Source: Nilaparvata lugens
Taxonomy: Eukaryota > Arthropoda > Insecta > Hemiptera > Delphacidae
Length of the DNA stretch: 64,000 bases
Reading direction: 5' to 3'
NCBI RefSeq assembly: GCF_014356525.2
Contig: NC_052505.1
Coordinates: forward strand, 49,913,994 to 49,977,993
Shown here: positions 39,396-51,318 of the stretch, in pieces
How the letters are laid out: every line of letters starts with the position of its first letter
Position numbering within the stretch: position 1 is the first letter of the stretch
Position numbers and translations under genes: made by a program
The notes under the pieces: model-generated
The model's input: only the letters and a program-made list of their open reading frames with translations
Databases searched by the model: none
Told to the model about the DNA's origin: nothing

Positions 39396-40379
39396 AATAA
39401 AAATAAACTGCTTTATGTAGTCATTGAACTAGATGGCAGGCTCACCACGCTTGCTTTATCCGTCTAGCCAGAAGGATGCCCCCCCCCCTGGAACCTGACG
39501 GAATCTGCTGGGAATGGAACCAACAGGCTCTTTTCGCTAACCTGCTTTTTCGCAGGAATTTTATGTGGAGAACAATTATTTTTGAATGTGTTTATTATAA
39601 TAATGAATGCATTTTTCTCATCAATGATTCAGGCATATAGAATTATAAATTTCTTATTAGACGAGCAGTTAGTAGCCTAGAGCTCAAATATATCGACAGT
39701 TCATCAGCTCAATTTAAAAGGGGACCTTCAGTTTCTTGTTGAACCTGCATACTATATACTTTGATTTGTAGTGTGGAAGATAGTGAGAAATGTTTGGACC
39801 TACATGTTCAAATGATTCTGGACCACAAGAAAGGGATTCTCAATACATGAATTTTCAAATTGAAAGAGTTTATATCAAATGAATATTATCACTCCAGTAC
39901 TTCTGTATACTAAAATACCACTCTATTAATTTTCTTTTAATGATTGATCTAATTGTTAAGTATGTTCATTCAAGAGAAGATGCAACATACTTCGTCTACC
40001 TCTTCGATCTGAAATTTCACCCTCCTATTCTATTCATTTTAATATAAACCATTGACCACTTCTAATAAATATTGTGAAAACTTGGTACACTCCTAAAAAC
40101 TTGATAATAAGTAGGTAAACAGATTTTTCTGGTTTTCTGTACACGGTATAGTTATTTGTTCCAATAGAATTCTTCTTTGAACTCTAGAATATGTGAGTAT
40201 GAGTTTTAGGTGAATTATCATGTTGGAACAAATGAATTAGTCCTTGGATAATTTGGGTTGAATTGTTTGTTTTTCAGATTGATTTCTACGATTTTTTTAA
40301 GTTTGACACGAATTGAGATCAGACTCCCCAAATCATATAGCTTGAGAGAAGTAGGCTAAAAGTCTGTTTTTGATTGCAG

Positions 40380-40541
40380 GCTCATCGATACGCTGCTATC
40401 AATGCAATTCAGAATACGACCCTAGGTGCGGAGATCCGTTTGATTCGTATTCGCTGGGAACAGTGAACTGCAGCATGCAGCCGGCGCTCGAGCATCTACC
40501 CGAGATGCAGCCCTCAATTTGTCGCAAAAATATTCAAAAAG
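40380..40541 (+). CDS. Ly6/quiver-type protein exon 2: cysteine-rich domain
   Basis: The acceptor TTGATTGCAG is followed by a frame reading GSSIRCYQCNSEYDPRCGDPF, then NCSMQPALEHLPEM and PSICRKNIQK. The donor is AAAAAG|GTAGCC, leaving one base. The pattern CYQC...CGDPF...NC...CRK is the first half of an insect Ly6/uPAR three-finger domain of the quiver/CG9338-like group. Members are small secreted, GPI-anchored proteins that act at the cell surface in septate junctions or ion-channel modulation. Which of these applies here cannot be told. The rest of the domain (later cysteines, terminal CN and GPI signal) should lie in another exon, which I did not find in the window. Confidence 0.85.
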
Positions 40542-42332
40542 GTAGCCCATGCATCAGCTGTAAATCATGACGATTCATTAAAGTTATGGAGCCAGTGAAG
40601 CTTCCCTAGAATTTAATCGAGATCTTGATCAAGTACCTCTTTTACTTGGGCATGAAATCGCTTCTCCTGGAATTCTTGATTCTTTTTACTTACTCTCTAT
40701 TTCTTTCTTTCTCAATCAATCAATCTCTCTCTCTCTTTATTCAACTCTCAATTTCTATCTAACTCTGTGTTTGTGAGCAAAAATTGGAGAGTAGTTTATC
40801 TAGAAAAAGAGGAAGAGACTTTATTCCTTAACTTCTCATTCATTATCCTTTGTGATTTTTTTAAACAGCACATAATAAATTGTTATAAAGATGAGAAGAT
40901 AAAATACCTCTCCACAGCAAGGTAACCATTTGAGTTTGAAATAATAATGCCAATCACCTATTTCCAAAAAAAAACTTTATCTAATCATGATTTCATGTGA
41001 GATCCTTTTTGTAGAACTACAATAATCAAACAATTTCAGATGTTCACTAGAATCGTACATTCCCAGAGAGTTTCCTATTAGATTGAACACACAATATTTC
41101 TAATAAAGCAGCTCTATCGTTGATAGTAGAGTTGTGTTGCAATACTACAATAATCAAATCATTTCAAATGGAATACGTTCACTTAATAAGTTACCGAAAT
41201 TAGTTCAATACAAATTAGATTGCGTACTATTAATCCTAATATTGTTTATGTAGAATATTACATAAATTGAATATCTGTCGAATTCTGTAGCAGTGTAAGT
41301 ACACAGCCTCATATCATGACACAATGAAATAGTGTTTATTGATCTTCACGAGGGAATGAACTCTATGGAGATGGAGTTCTGTACTGTATATCAGAAATAT
41401 GGAAATATAGTTCTAATCTATAAATAGAAGTATTTTAAGATCAGTATGGTTTCGGATCATTTTTTATCTATATCATATCCATCAAAATGAATTCATGTGA
41501 TCCATTCATTATTCCCTGATTCCTATCAGAGAAAAATTCCTAAATGATATGAATGATTTTGGTTTCAGTAATGAATTATTATTTCAATACATCTTCTAAG
41601 AAGCTGAAACCTCATGAAAACTCAATGTTTGTGAGATCTATTCCTAAGATCTTGTGTGGGAAATTATGATTTCCAAGTAGCCTAAGCATACATAAAATTA
41701 ATATTAAAAAATGATTCTACGGTTAGATTGGAGTCCTACTATGTATTATGTAATGCTACTTTAGGTATAGGTTAAATAACCAAATTTGATGAAATTTAAG
41801 CAATAAATTGTTTGTTCCGTGAATATTAAATTTAACCATGTATGGATTTTTTAGAAACCACTCTAGACCTAGTGGGCACTGCCAAGTGAAGAATATTGGC
41901 ATATTTCTCTCATGTAACTTTGATTGTGAGTTGAAACATTTTGATGTTCAATTGATAAATGCACTACCTACCTACTGTATGTTTGTGGCAGTGTATGAAT
42001 ACTCTCTTTCTAAACAAATTGATTAGATTGAGGATCAAATCTCTTTAGATTCTGCAATTTTATAGATATGTCGAGGTATAAAATAGATTATTATTATTGA
42101 TACCAGATACCTGTATGAGAATATATAATAAATTGCTCACTAAATGATAGGCTACCCCCTCTAGCATGTAGAGTCGAGCTCATACAAAACTATGCTGATT
42201 TGCAACTGTATAAATATGGTAAAACCATATTATTTAACAGTTAATACATCTCTGGTTCCAATTTTAACGTTGTTGGTGTCGGGCACTCACTGCATTGCTT
42301 TCATCCACTACCAATTTCGATGAATAACTTAT

Positions 42333-42947
42333 TTGTCATTCACTGAAACAAACAATGTATTCATCTTGGAAAAATCTTACTTCACACTATTTTTTATAGG
42401 AGGAACAACAAACTTGAGTACGTTCAAGATTGAATATATATCTACGAATCTTTACAAATGCTTATTTCGAAGAGGAATTCCGAAGAGGGAAATTAGGCAT
42501 CGAAGAGAAGAGGGTATCACTCATATGATTACTATGAAGATTACAATACCAGTATTTTATCCTATATATTCAATTAGAAATCGTACAATTGAAATTGGGA
42601 GAGAGCAAAAGGTGATCTTCCTCATACCGTCCTTTTCCCAAAATTTTATAAACGTTGTAGCATCAAAAATCATTTTAACGTCACTGGGAAATAATATTGA
42701 TTTCAGAAGCATTTATAAGAAATCCATCAAGAAAATGGAGGAAGATTTCTTCCGAAAGAAAGTATTATTTCATTTACAATCTACAATCACTATCCTCCAA
42801 ATTTCAAATGTTATATTGATGAAGGCTTTTCACTTCACTCGATCTCAAAATTCAATACTGAATTACCGATACTATACAATGTTCGATAAGGTCTTCAAAC
42901 ATCTAATTTCGCGGTCAGTTGGGAATATGATTTTTGATTATTCATGA
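42333..42947 (+). CDS. Hypothetical 204-codon open frame
   Basis: The longest open frame outside the LINE, in about 70% AT sequence where such a length is unusual. It has no ATG at its start; the first in-frame ATG (42525) leaves 140 codons to the stop. The peptide is basic and Ile/Phe-rich (KREIRHRREEG near residue 52, KKMEEDFFRKKVLFHLQ in the middle, MFDKVFKHLISRSVGN near the end). No domain, signal peptide or splice context is recognised. It may be a transposon or receptor remnant, or chance. Confidence 0.2.
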   Translation: MSFTETNNVFILEKSYFTLFFIGGTTNLSTFKIEYISTNLYKCLFRRGIPKREIRHRREEGITHMITMKITIPVFYPIYSIRNRTIEIGREQKVIFLIPSFSQNFINVVASKIILTSLGNNIDFRSIYKKSIKKMEEDFFRKKVLFHLQSTITILQISNVILMKAFHFTRSQNSILNYRYYTMFDKVFKHLISRSVGNMIFDYS

Positions 42948-44102
42948 TTGATCTCTGAGTAGTCGACATTGTTCCATGGCCAGTGTTTGAAGATGGTGTT
43001 TTTAAAATTTTTAAAATTTGATAAGAATACTACCCTCGTACCCTTATCACAATCAGACTTTTCAAAATTTACCAATATGACCTGTATTTGGCTAAAAGAG
43101 AATTATAAATTCCATTGATCACACTCCAACTATGAGCAGTTGACAAAGAATAACTGTGATATTGCATTGAAAATTCCAATTTCATCTAGTCTTAAAATTT
43201 AAAAATTCAATTTCACGGTGCATTTGAATTGGAGCTAATTTTTCTATGATTCAGCCTATTCATCAAAATATGTACTCAGTATTTAATCGTCAGTATAAAT
43301 TAGAATCACTTATTCAAATAATTTATGTAATGAGCTCATTCGTTATTAAAAGTTACAATTGTCACATATCATATTTCTTAATATTAATGCAGTGTGTTTA
43401 TGATGTTAATTGAAGCCTAACAATAAATCATAAAGCTATTTTAATATGAATTTCCACGGAACATAGTGTATAAATCTATCAGAGAAATAGCTTATTGGCC
43501 GGGATTGATAAAGTGTCTTGCAATATACGGCATCATCATTGAATCAATTGTTGCTATATTTTTGGAAACTGTTCAATTTAAATACCTACATTGAATGATC
43601 TGTGATGCACATAATAATTCCCATCAGGTGATGGACACTTATTAGGTCTGCATTATCTTTTCAAAGTGAATAAATCAATATTCTCTTTCAAGGATTTGGG
43701 TCTTGGAATAATTTAAAGTAATATTATGAATTTTATTGATAGATTTTTTTTGGTCTGCCTAAATTTTCGATTAATCTTACCAGACTCACTAAAACGTAGG
43801 TTGAGTATATCTATTCTTAAATTATCTCTAAAATTAAATAATCTAAAGATGTTGAGAAGACGTAATATGTTGAATAATGTTTTCTACTCGTATTCTCAAT
43901 ATTCACAGTATTGTTACAATTGAATTCTCTAATATTCTATCAATAAATCCGTTACGTTGAAAACTTACAGAATATTCAATCTCCATAATGGATGCTTTTA
44001 TTGAATTTTATCATCATATTTTACTTATAGAAGAACAATTCATTTATTGATGTCTCAATTGAATTTTAAAATTACTAATAAGCATATCATGATGCAACTT
44101 AC

Positions 44103-44296
44103 AGTAATATATTTTTAATACTATGTATATATTGTATCACTGTAGATGTATTCCAAAAATTATCTACCCAATTTTCTATCATCGTAAATAAAACTTCAGA
44201 CACATTGGATTTCCGGTTCTTGAGTTGAATCTTATAACGGCTTCCGTTGGGAAAATATGCAAGGGCATTGAAACAGAGCAATTTTTCATATGGCAA
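44103..44296 (-). CDS. Exon-like open frame, unidentified
   Basis: Minus-strand frame reading LPYEKLLCFNALAYFPNGSR, then YKIQLKNRKSNVSEVLF, ending at a strong donor ACT|GTAAGT (donor G at 44102). Codons look more balanced than the background. No convincing acceptor is seen upstream (only TTCAAG). It does not continue BBS4 in phase. It might be one exon of an unknown gene. Confidence 0.22.
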
Positions 44297-46718
44297 ACTT
44301 GAATTATAGTGTGATACACTTTAAGAACAACTGGTTTCATTTATTTCTCTTTAGAATGTATTCGCAGATACACTGAACAAACTGTAAATCTGTAATAGTA
44401 TTCATATAATCCTCTGACAATAATACGGTACTCAAATACAGAAAAATAATAAGCAGGATGCTAATACAAGTTTAGCGTTGAGGTGAAGAAAAATGGAGGA
44501 CCAGTTTGCATTGCAAATCTTTCAAAGTGGATGACATTGAGAATAAATTTCTCTGAAAGATTGATGTTATAGTTTTCCAGAAGAAAATTTTTCCGTCATA
44601 GTAATGGCTATTATCATATCCTTTTTAAAACATTTTGAATGAGATAATTTATTCCAACACCATAAATAAAAACCAGGTGCTTCATATCAATGATGGAGAA
44701 TAAGATTTGACTTAGCGAGACTTTTTGTCAATAGGTCCAGATACTTTATTGAGTTGTAAGGCCTACTTTGTCATGGTACTGCCATCTTATTGAAATGTTC
44801 TATTCTCCGTTGAATCAACTTTTATATGAAATAATATGTTTCGTATGATTTATCATCATAAGCATTGTGCAGAATATTCATTGGATATTCGATTAAAATT
44901 CAATATCTATAACAGCTTCTACAGTACCGGTAAACCTCCTTCATCAACTGAATTAAACTAGAAGTTTTAAAAGTGATAAGCTATCAATCCAAACATTGAT
45001 TCCTTGATGGAATAAATATTCATTCCATAGTCAAGAAAAATATTTTAAAAGAGTTTACTTTACTCGGCAAAATTAGAGCAGTTGTTTAGAGCTGAATGTT
45101 AGAATGTGCTTCTATGAGTGAATGTTTGTGGATGACAATTCAGATAAAATAAGTCTACAATATTAGAATAAGTTCATATTGAACAATATTAATGTTTGTT
45201 GTTATCTGTGACGAGCTTGGTGAGTGAATGTGCACTAATCCTAATCTGAGCAAGTTGCGTTATTCGCTTATAGTCTGTCCATCTTTTGTAAATAGGAATA
45301 TTATTTTGTAATGTAAAAATAAAATACGATCATACACTATTTTCGTGAATTTAAAATGATAAAATTACCGACACAGCTCTAAACGGTAATTATATTTAGT
45401 ACCGATGTTGTTAATCAATACTAATTTTAAGCAACAACATAGATGAGATAAGCTGACATTTTTAATCTCAATAGGAATTCAAAGGTTGATTATTCTAAGC
45501 GTGTTCTTAAGAGTTGTAAGGCCTTTTGAACAGATAGTTAGCATTTTTGTAGACAGCGATCATACATTGCATTACCTGTAAAAATTAATACAAGTACGTT
45601 TGATGACACCTGAAATTTGTGTTGACACCTGCTGTAATAAATTTTACAATTGTTGATCACGTTTTTCTGAATTTCATAACTTCCCCTCAATTCCAAGACT
45701 AGGCACTCTATAACTTACAATTTTCAAAAAACAACTGAAATTCTATTGTAACTGAAAGAAAGAATTTTAACGGTAAGAAAGTGTTTACTTACCGTTTTGC
45801 TATGTTCCACTAACATCTAAAGACTCACTCCTAGCAATCAGTGATTGAACACTTTCTACTAGAACGTTTTTAAAAATTGTGTAAAATATTGCACAATTGG
45901 AGAAACAAATGGATCAACAAGACAACAACGCTATAAGCAGTCTATTACAAATTTACATTTTGCAATCACTACACTTCTATTAATTATAGAATTATCAATT
46001 CCTTAAATTAGTTCTACAGAGCAACTTGATAGTTTTATCATTTTTGAAATTACTATTAGGCCTACACTTTTATTTTATAACATGACAAATAATATTTTCG
46101 GTATTCATCCCATTATCAAGTGTCCAAAAAGTGAATAAAGAATGAACAGGGTACCGGCTATAGTAATTTGATATTATGAAAATATCAATTTCTTATTGCA
46201 GTTCCATATCGATACTCTATTAAATCCAGTCAGGACACACACATACAAAGTAATCAGCGTTGGTTGTGATTTCAAACTAGACAAGCTTAATCCTTCCATG
46301 TGTTTTAAAGGTTGATTTTCTACTAAATATTACAAAAGATTTTATTACCCTAAGTTGTTTGTCATGTTATTACCTGAGTTGTTGAAGTATATTAGGTTGA
46401 ATTGTTCCATAATCACATAGTTCTTGTTATCCCCTTCCAGTTCAAACATAGGCCTACACTTCAAATGGGTGAGGATTCTAACAGTTAATATAATCATTAT
46501 AAAGAGAAGATATTCTCTGAAGAGCAGAAGATAAGTTGAATTTCTCCCAGTGTAGGAACCAAAAGTAGTCAGTAGACATGGAGAATGAGTAAGATTATAT
46601 TTAATATAATAAAATGCACTATACTTCATCTGGTAACATTTCTTGTTCTGCTGAAGTGGTTTGGGCAGGCTCTATAACATCTGCAAAATTACCCCCTGCT
46701 TGTATTTAAAAATTTGCG

Positions 46719-46948
46719 TTACTCTTCTGTACTGAAATATGAATATTGTACCTGTTTATCAAGGTAGGGAACGCTTTGAGCAATTTTCCTGAAATAGTTC
46801 AACTGTTCCAGAGCACGTTGTTTCTCTGAAATGGAATGAAGGAAGACGCCGTAATTCACTCGGGTGGCTGGGTCTTCCGGGTCCAATTTTATTGCTTGTT
46901 CATACGCTTTTACGGTATTGTCTGGATCGTCAAGATTCTTCAATGTGT
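46719..46948 (-). CDS. BBS4: BBS4 exon, TPR and C-terminal part
   Basis: The acceptor is TTGAATTTCAG. The exon starts with two bases that complete an Asn codon with the last base of the 59348-59519 exon. It reads TLKNLDDPDNTVKAYEQAIKL, then DPATRVNYGVFLHS and EKQRALEQL, a TPR repeat matching vertebrate BBS4 (ALTNLEDTENAKRAYAEA region). The open frame ends at a stop at 46719-46721, after SVPYLDKQ plus ten further residues. A possible donor (CAG|GTACAA) lies after DKQ, so the true C-terminus may differ. BBS4 is a TPR subunit of the BBSome, the coat complex for ciliary membrane-protein traffic; in insects this means sensory neuron cilia. Confidence 0.85.
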
Positions 46949-47153
46949 CTGAAATTCAAAAAGATTCTAAATTGGATATTATTTCTTTTTACCAATAAAA
47001 TTGCCTACCTATAACATGTACTTGTAGGCGGCCATTTGGGTCCATTCAAGCCTTTTCTTCCCATTGCTATGAAGACTTCCGGATAAATTATAGAGATAAT
47101 CATCTCACATTCAGAAATTAGGCTACAAAAAACATGGCCCATAATGATTTTAA

Positions 47154-47450
47154 GGCCATCCCAATCCGCCATAGCGTAGCTTGTGCAACGTTTTCGGGCG
47201 ACGTAGCACGTATCTCAGCGTATTAATGCGCAAGCTGTGAACTATTCACACCGAAATATATTTTCTCATTTGGTTTAATTTGTATTTGACCACAGTTTGA
47301 GCTGTGTTCGAGTGTCATGGTTTAGCTCAAAGCGCATGTACTACATGAAATACGTACATCGGCTACGTTCAAAAACGTAGCATTGGTGACGCGTATAGTA
47401 TTATGTAGCTTACGACACGACGCGATGCTACGCCGGTTTAAAATGGTCAG
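47154..47450. mobile_element. Foldback/MITE-like element
   Basis: The left end reads GGCCATCCCAATCCGCCATA and the right end, reversed, GACCATTTTAAACCGGCGTA, both followed by GCGTAGC/GCATCG-like words. The ends are rich in CpG (ACGTAGC, GACGCG) and inverted relative to each other. The repeats are imperfect. Confidence 0.35.
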
Positions 47451-47570
47451 TGTTGTCGATCAAGCTAACATACCGTGGTGTGAAATGTCCAGTAGAGCAT
47501 TAACTATGAAATCTTATTCTTGAATCAAATATCGAGCTTCAATTATATATAATCTCTAATTCCATTATAT

Positions 47571-48085
47571 TAAGCGAGCAGTTTCTGTATATCTGTTCAA
47601 ATTTTTATATCTTGTTATTTATGTTCAACGGATCTCGAAAACGGCTCTTAACGATTTTTAAAAAATTTGGAACATAGTAGGTTTATGATAGAATAAGTTC
47701 GATTGCACTAGGTCTTATCCTTGGGAAAACTCGCTGAATGACATCAAAAGGATAATTCATCCTTGGCTGAAACAGCTGAGACTTTCGTTGTCTATGGATA
47801 GTAAAATTAAGCGAGTGATTCTGTGGAAAATCGAATATCGCATCCCCGAAATTCATAAGCTGACGTATAGCCAGCTGTAAAATATAAACACGATCATTTT
47901 AGAGAATCGTGTTCTGTTTATTAATAAAAAAAAATATTGGGGCACCGAGCTTCGCTCGTTATTTATTTATTGATAAACAGAGCACAATTTTTCAAAATGA
48001 TTGGGGAAGGACAAACTGGCACAGCCCAAAACTGTTTCTTCCCCGAATTTTGATTTATACACTATAAATGGTCCAAAAAGTAGGT
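47571..48085 (-). mobile_element. Interspersed element copy 1 (Helitron-like family)
   Basis: Its left 330 bp (TAAGCGAGCAGTTTCTGTAT start) is the reverse complement of 61245-61580. Its right 150 bp (GGGGCACCGAGCTTCGCTCG onward) matches 60846-61000 in the same orientation. The GCGAGCAATTTCTGTATAT end recalls insect Helitron-related repeats. No coding frame is seen. Confidence 0.6.
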
Positions 48086-48169
48086 TATGAGAACATATAG
48101 CAGATAATAATACGCTGGATGTTGAGGGACAAGGTGCTCTACCTGCATAGCTCAGCTGTTCGGCGGGTT

Positions 48170-48212
48170 GCCTATGTAGTTCCTTGCATAATCTACCGCA
48201 GTATGACTAAAA
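48170..48212 (+). repeat. Short repeat shared with the element at 49566-50293
   Basis: TATGTAGTTCCTTGCATAAT followed by CTACCGCA recurs nearly exactly at 49821-49863, suggesting a fragment of the same element. Confidence 0.5.
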
Positions 48213-48464
48213 TTAATCATGTTTGTTTAATAATTAATATTGTACATTGTCTATTAATTTGGATGAATCTATTACTAACAAACTCCCATTCACAAATGGT
48301 AGGTAACATCTATTCATGGCATTCATTTTATAATGTAATACTAGTGACTCCCTGGGTTGGAGAACTCGCTCAAGAACTGATGTATTGTAATCTTTGAAAC
48401 CCGCAACTTTCAATTATACAGAGTTGATGGAAATCATGAAAACAGCCAAATATTTCTCTTACAA

Positions 48465-48720
48465 TAATTGACCGAGCGAAGTGAGGTCTAAGATTCAAGT
48501 CGACGGTTTGCATTTCTCTTAATGTTGAAATGTTTGAATGTTTAAATGTTTATATGTTTTTATGTTGCGCATTTACAGCGAAACGCGGTAATAGATTTTC
48601 ATGAAATTTGGCAGGTATGTTCCTTTTTAAATTGCGCGTCGACGTATATACAAGGTTTTTGGAAATTTTGCATTTCAAGGATAATATAAAAGGAAAAAGG
48701 AGCCTCCTTCATACGCCAAT
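48465..48720 (+). repeat. Probable transposon-derived segment
   Basis: GACCGAGCGAAGTGAGGTCT begins a stretch with an ATGTTTGAATGTTTAAATG-type run and CGAAACGCGGTAATAG, unlike the surrounding AT-rich DNA. Only the style suggests a repeat; its other copies are not in this window. Confidence 0.25.
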
Positions 48721-49057
48721 ATTACCGTAAAAATCAGACTATAGAATTATTCATCATAAATCAGCTGACAAGTGATTACACAGATGTGTGGAGAAACCTG
48801 TCTATTGCTGTATTTCCATAAGGTGTATAGTTTCAATCAGGTACTTGTGGATGTAAATACGGCGTGAGGTATACTGTTCACAGAACTACTAGTAATTTGA
48901 CAGTAGATTCTATTGGAGATTCTATTTGAAATGAAAAATTGATCTTCAAATATTACTCTGTCGCTTCAACATCTTTAATCCTTATATGAATCCAAATTCA
49001 TGATACATGATTTCAATACAGAACTCCAAAAGAAAATAAATGGCAGGAACCGCACAT

Positions 49058-49481
49058 CAGTGGCGGATCTACGGGGGGGGCTTTCGGGCTCAAGCCCCCC
49101 CCCCAAAACGCCTAAATTTTTTTTTTGTAAGAATGTAAATTTTATACAAATATAATTAGTTTGAAGCTGGTAAAGTATATTCATTGGCAAGAATGACCTA
49201 ATTCCACTACTACGTCTTCAATTGTATGATATCCGTTAACGTTTTAATACTTTGAATAAATACTTAAAAATAAATCCTTTTCATATTTTTAATCTGTCTT
49301 TTATTAACTTTAATGTATTTCATTATTAAATAAATAAACAAAACATCCTGAAAACTTTTACTGTGAAACACACGTTTTTACTCCATAAAACTTCAACAAT
49401 TAACTTCATTAAATGTAAGCCTTTTCACAAAATTTTCCCCTGTTCAGCCCCCCCCAAAATAAAATTCTAGATCCGCCACTG
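49058..49481. mobile_element. hAT MITE, 424 bp, with perfect 8 bp target duplication
   Basis: Both ends read CAGTGGCGGATCTA inward (14 of 14). CCGCACAT flanks both sides (49050-49057 and 49482-49489). A C-rich or G-rich run follows each end. There is no coding capacity. Ends and duplication together define a hAT-type non-autonomous element inserted in the BBS4 intron. The intact duplication and repeats suggest a fairly recent insertion. Confidence 0.92.
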
Positions 49482-49565
49482 CCGCACATTGATATGTATC
49501 AAGCCGTATCATTTTGTTGAAGTAAAAGTTGTGAATGATGTTTAGTCCAGTTAACGAAAGATTAT

Positions 49566-50293
49566 AGAGGGAAAAGTTTGGAGCACAATTTTGCCCCCCA
49601 GCTCTTTTAAAAATAGTAAGGGGGTAAACATATCAAGCTTCCTCACTCTTAACCCCTGTGCTAAGGGGGTGATGGTGGTTTGAAAGTACCATATTTTGAT
49701 TTTTTTGCACATATCTCAAACAATATGAGTTTTTGGAATTTTTTTTCAAATAAAAAATTGAAGCTAGCAAATTAGCCTACAAGTTTCATTTATAAGATTT
49801 TCCATATTCTTTCAGTTTTCTATGTAGTTCCTTGCATAATCTACCGCAATGTGACTAAAACGGCTGCAACAATCGCAGGGAGATGCATAAAATGATACAT
49901 TAAATTAAAGAGGATGTGATGGTCTATGAGCTCATGATAAGCACGGATTTTTTCAATCAATCGTTAAAAAGTTATAAAGCCAAAAAGATGAAGAAATCGA
50001 AGCCGGAACGGTTTTTCTTCAAAATGCGACACCTTCGAGAGCTAATACCTGGAAATCTTAAAGAGATATGGAAAAATGTTACGGATGAAACTAGGCTAAT
50101 TTGTAAACTTTAATTTTTTTATCCGACTAAAATTCCCGAAAGACGCATATTGTTTGAGATATGTGCAAAAAAACCAAATATTTTACTTTCAAACCACCCT
50201 CACCCCCTTATCACAGGGGGTAGGAGTAAGGACTTTTGATCCTCCTTGAAAGAACTGTGGGGTCAAAAATTGTGTTCCAAACTTTTCCCTCCA
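49566..50293. mobile_element. Long inverted-repeat element, about 730 bp
   Basis: The left arm (AGAGGGAAAAGTTTGGAGCA start, to about 49725) pairs with the right arm (about 50150-50293, ending CCAAACTTTTCCCTCC). Both arms carry a GGGGGT run and the word TTTGCACATATCTCAAACA at their inner edges. The centre holds a 65-codon frame (49916-50113) of no known family. A MITE or foldback element. Confidence 0.7.
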
Positions 50294-50300
50294 ACCTTTT

Positions 50301-50389
50301 ACTTTCCTTGCCCTATTACCATAGGTAAGGAAAGTATTGCTTTCCGAAAAAATTAAGGTACCCCAAGGAACACTAGCGTGAGGTGATCA

Positions 50390-50446
<57 letters not shown>

Positions 50447-51094
50447 TGTGTGTGTGTATGAGTGTATGTGCGTCTGTGTACACGATATCTTATCTCCCAA
50501 TTAACGGAATGACTTGAAATTTGGAACTTAAGGTCCTTACACTATGAGGATCCGACACGAACAATTCCGATCAAATGCAATTCAAGATGACGGCTGAAAT
50601 GGCGAAAATGTTGTCAAAAACAGGGGTTTTCGCGATTTTCTCGAAAACGGCTCCAACGATTTTGATCAAATTCATTCCTAGGAAAGTCATTGATGAGTTC
50701 TATCAACTGCCACAAGTCTTATATCTGTAAAAATTTCAGGATCTCCGCCTCATTTATGCAAAGTTTGATTTTAGATTCCCAATTATCAGGCTTCAGATAC
50801 AATTCAAACAAAAAAAATTTCAAGTGGAAAAGATTGAGCATACAAATCTCTACAATTAATGTTAAGTAGTATTTTCACCTAAAATTGAAAATAAGCTCGA
50901 AATTAGAGAAAATAAGATTATCCAATTGCAAACTGTTGATTCTATTAAATCATTCACTATGAAGAGATAGCAGACTTCGTGTGTCTGCAGCGCTATTGTC
51001 CTGTCACCAGCTGGCTCAGATCTTAGAAAAGTAGACTTGAGATGCGCGGGAACACTAGCGTCAGTTGATCAATTTTCATAACGGCAAGGAAAGT
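50301..51094. mobile_element. Non-autonomous element containing a (TG)n tract
   Basis: ACTTTCCTTGCC (50301-50312) is inverted as GGCAAGGAAAGT (51083-51094). Inner flanks also echo each other in direct orientation: GGAACACTAGCGTGAGGTGA at about 50368 and GGAACACTAGCGTCAGTTGA at about 51050, each followed by TCAATTTT. No coding frame is seen. Confidence 0.5.
50394..50457. repeat. (TG)n microsatellite
   Basis: About 64 bp of TG dinucleotides with one interruption (GGTG). Confidence 0.95.
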
Positions 51095-51220
51095 TGTGTG
51101 AGTGCACCACACCAGATTTTTTTCTGAGCATTCGTTGCCTGGACTAGTTATATAATCAGCTGAAATCATGTTTCAGTGCGTGTAATTAGCGCTCTCAAAT
51201 TGCTTCAGCTGATCTTCTAT

Positions 51221-51222
<2 letters not shown>

Positions 51223-51269
<47 letters not shown>
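51223..51269. repeat. (AT)n microsatellite
   Basis: An uninterrupted AT run of about 47 bp, followed by AGCGAATAAGCGAAATGGCA, the start of a repeat-like segment. Confidence 0.95.
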
Positions 51270-51270
<1 letters not shown>

Positions 51271-51286
51271 CGAATAAGCGAAATGG

Positions 51287-51318
51287 CACTCACTGACTGA
51301 CTGACTGACTGACTCACT
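51287..51318. repeat. (GACT)n short tandem repeat
   Basis: About seven GACT-type units with small changes, then a segment (AAAATCTACCGGACC, then TTCAAATTTGGTAGGTATG) of transposon style. Confidence 0.85.

Larger units (their letters stand above)
8830..40379 (+). other. Long intron of the Ly6 gene
   Basis: GTAAGT to TTGATTGCAG, 31.5 kb. It contains the repeats, transposon remnants and candidate control sites listed separately. Parts with nothing else recognised are 8830-10530, 19754-28200 (except a hairpin at 25.4 kb and a LINE-tail-like patch at 20.5 kb), 28320-32750, 34694-37990 and 38370-40370 (apart from repeat copies near 35.5 and 39.2 kb). Genes for short or unfamiliar proteins inside it cannot be excluded. 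Confidence 0.55.
40542..46718. other. No certain gene; probably Ly6 intron and/or intergenic
   Basis: AT-rich sequence between Ly6 exon 2 and the last BBS4 exon. The only items of note are the open frame at 42333-42947 and an exon-like minus frame at 44103-44296. I searched by eye for a third Ly6 exon (Cys pattern, start phase 1) and found none. Confidence 0.4.

Noticed and set aside
46621..46680. Extra C-terminal BBS4 exon (acceptor TTTTGCAG, 20-residue acidic tail)
   Set aside because: The only good upstream donor (after DKQ) is in phase 0. In that phase the exon gives Met-Leu-stop; the acidic tail needs phase 1.
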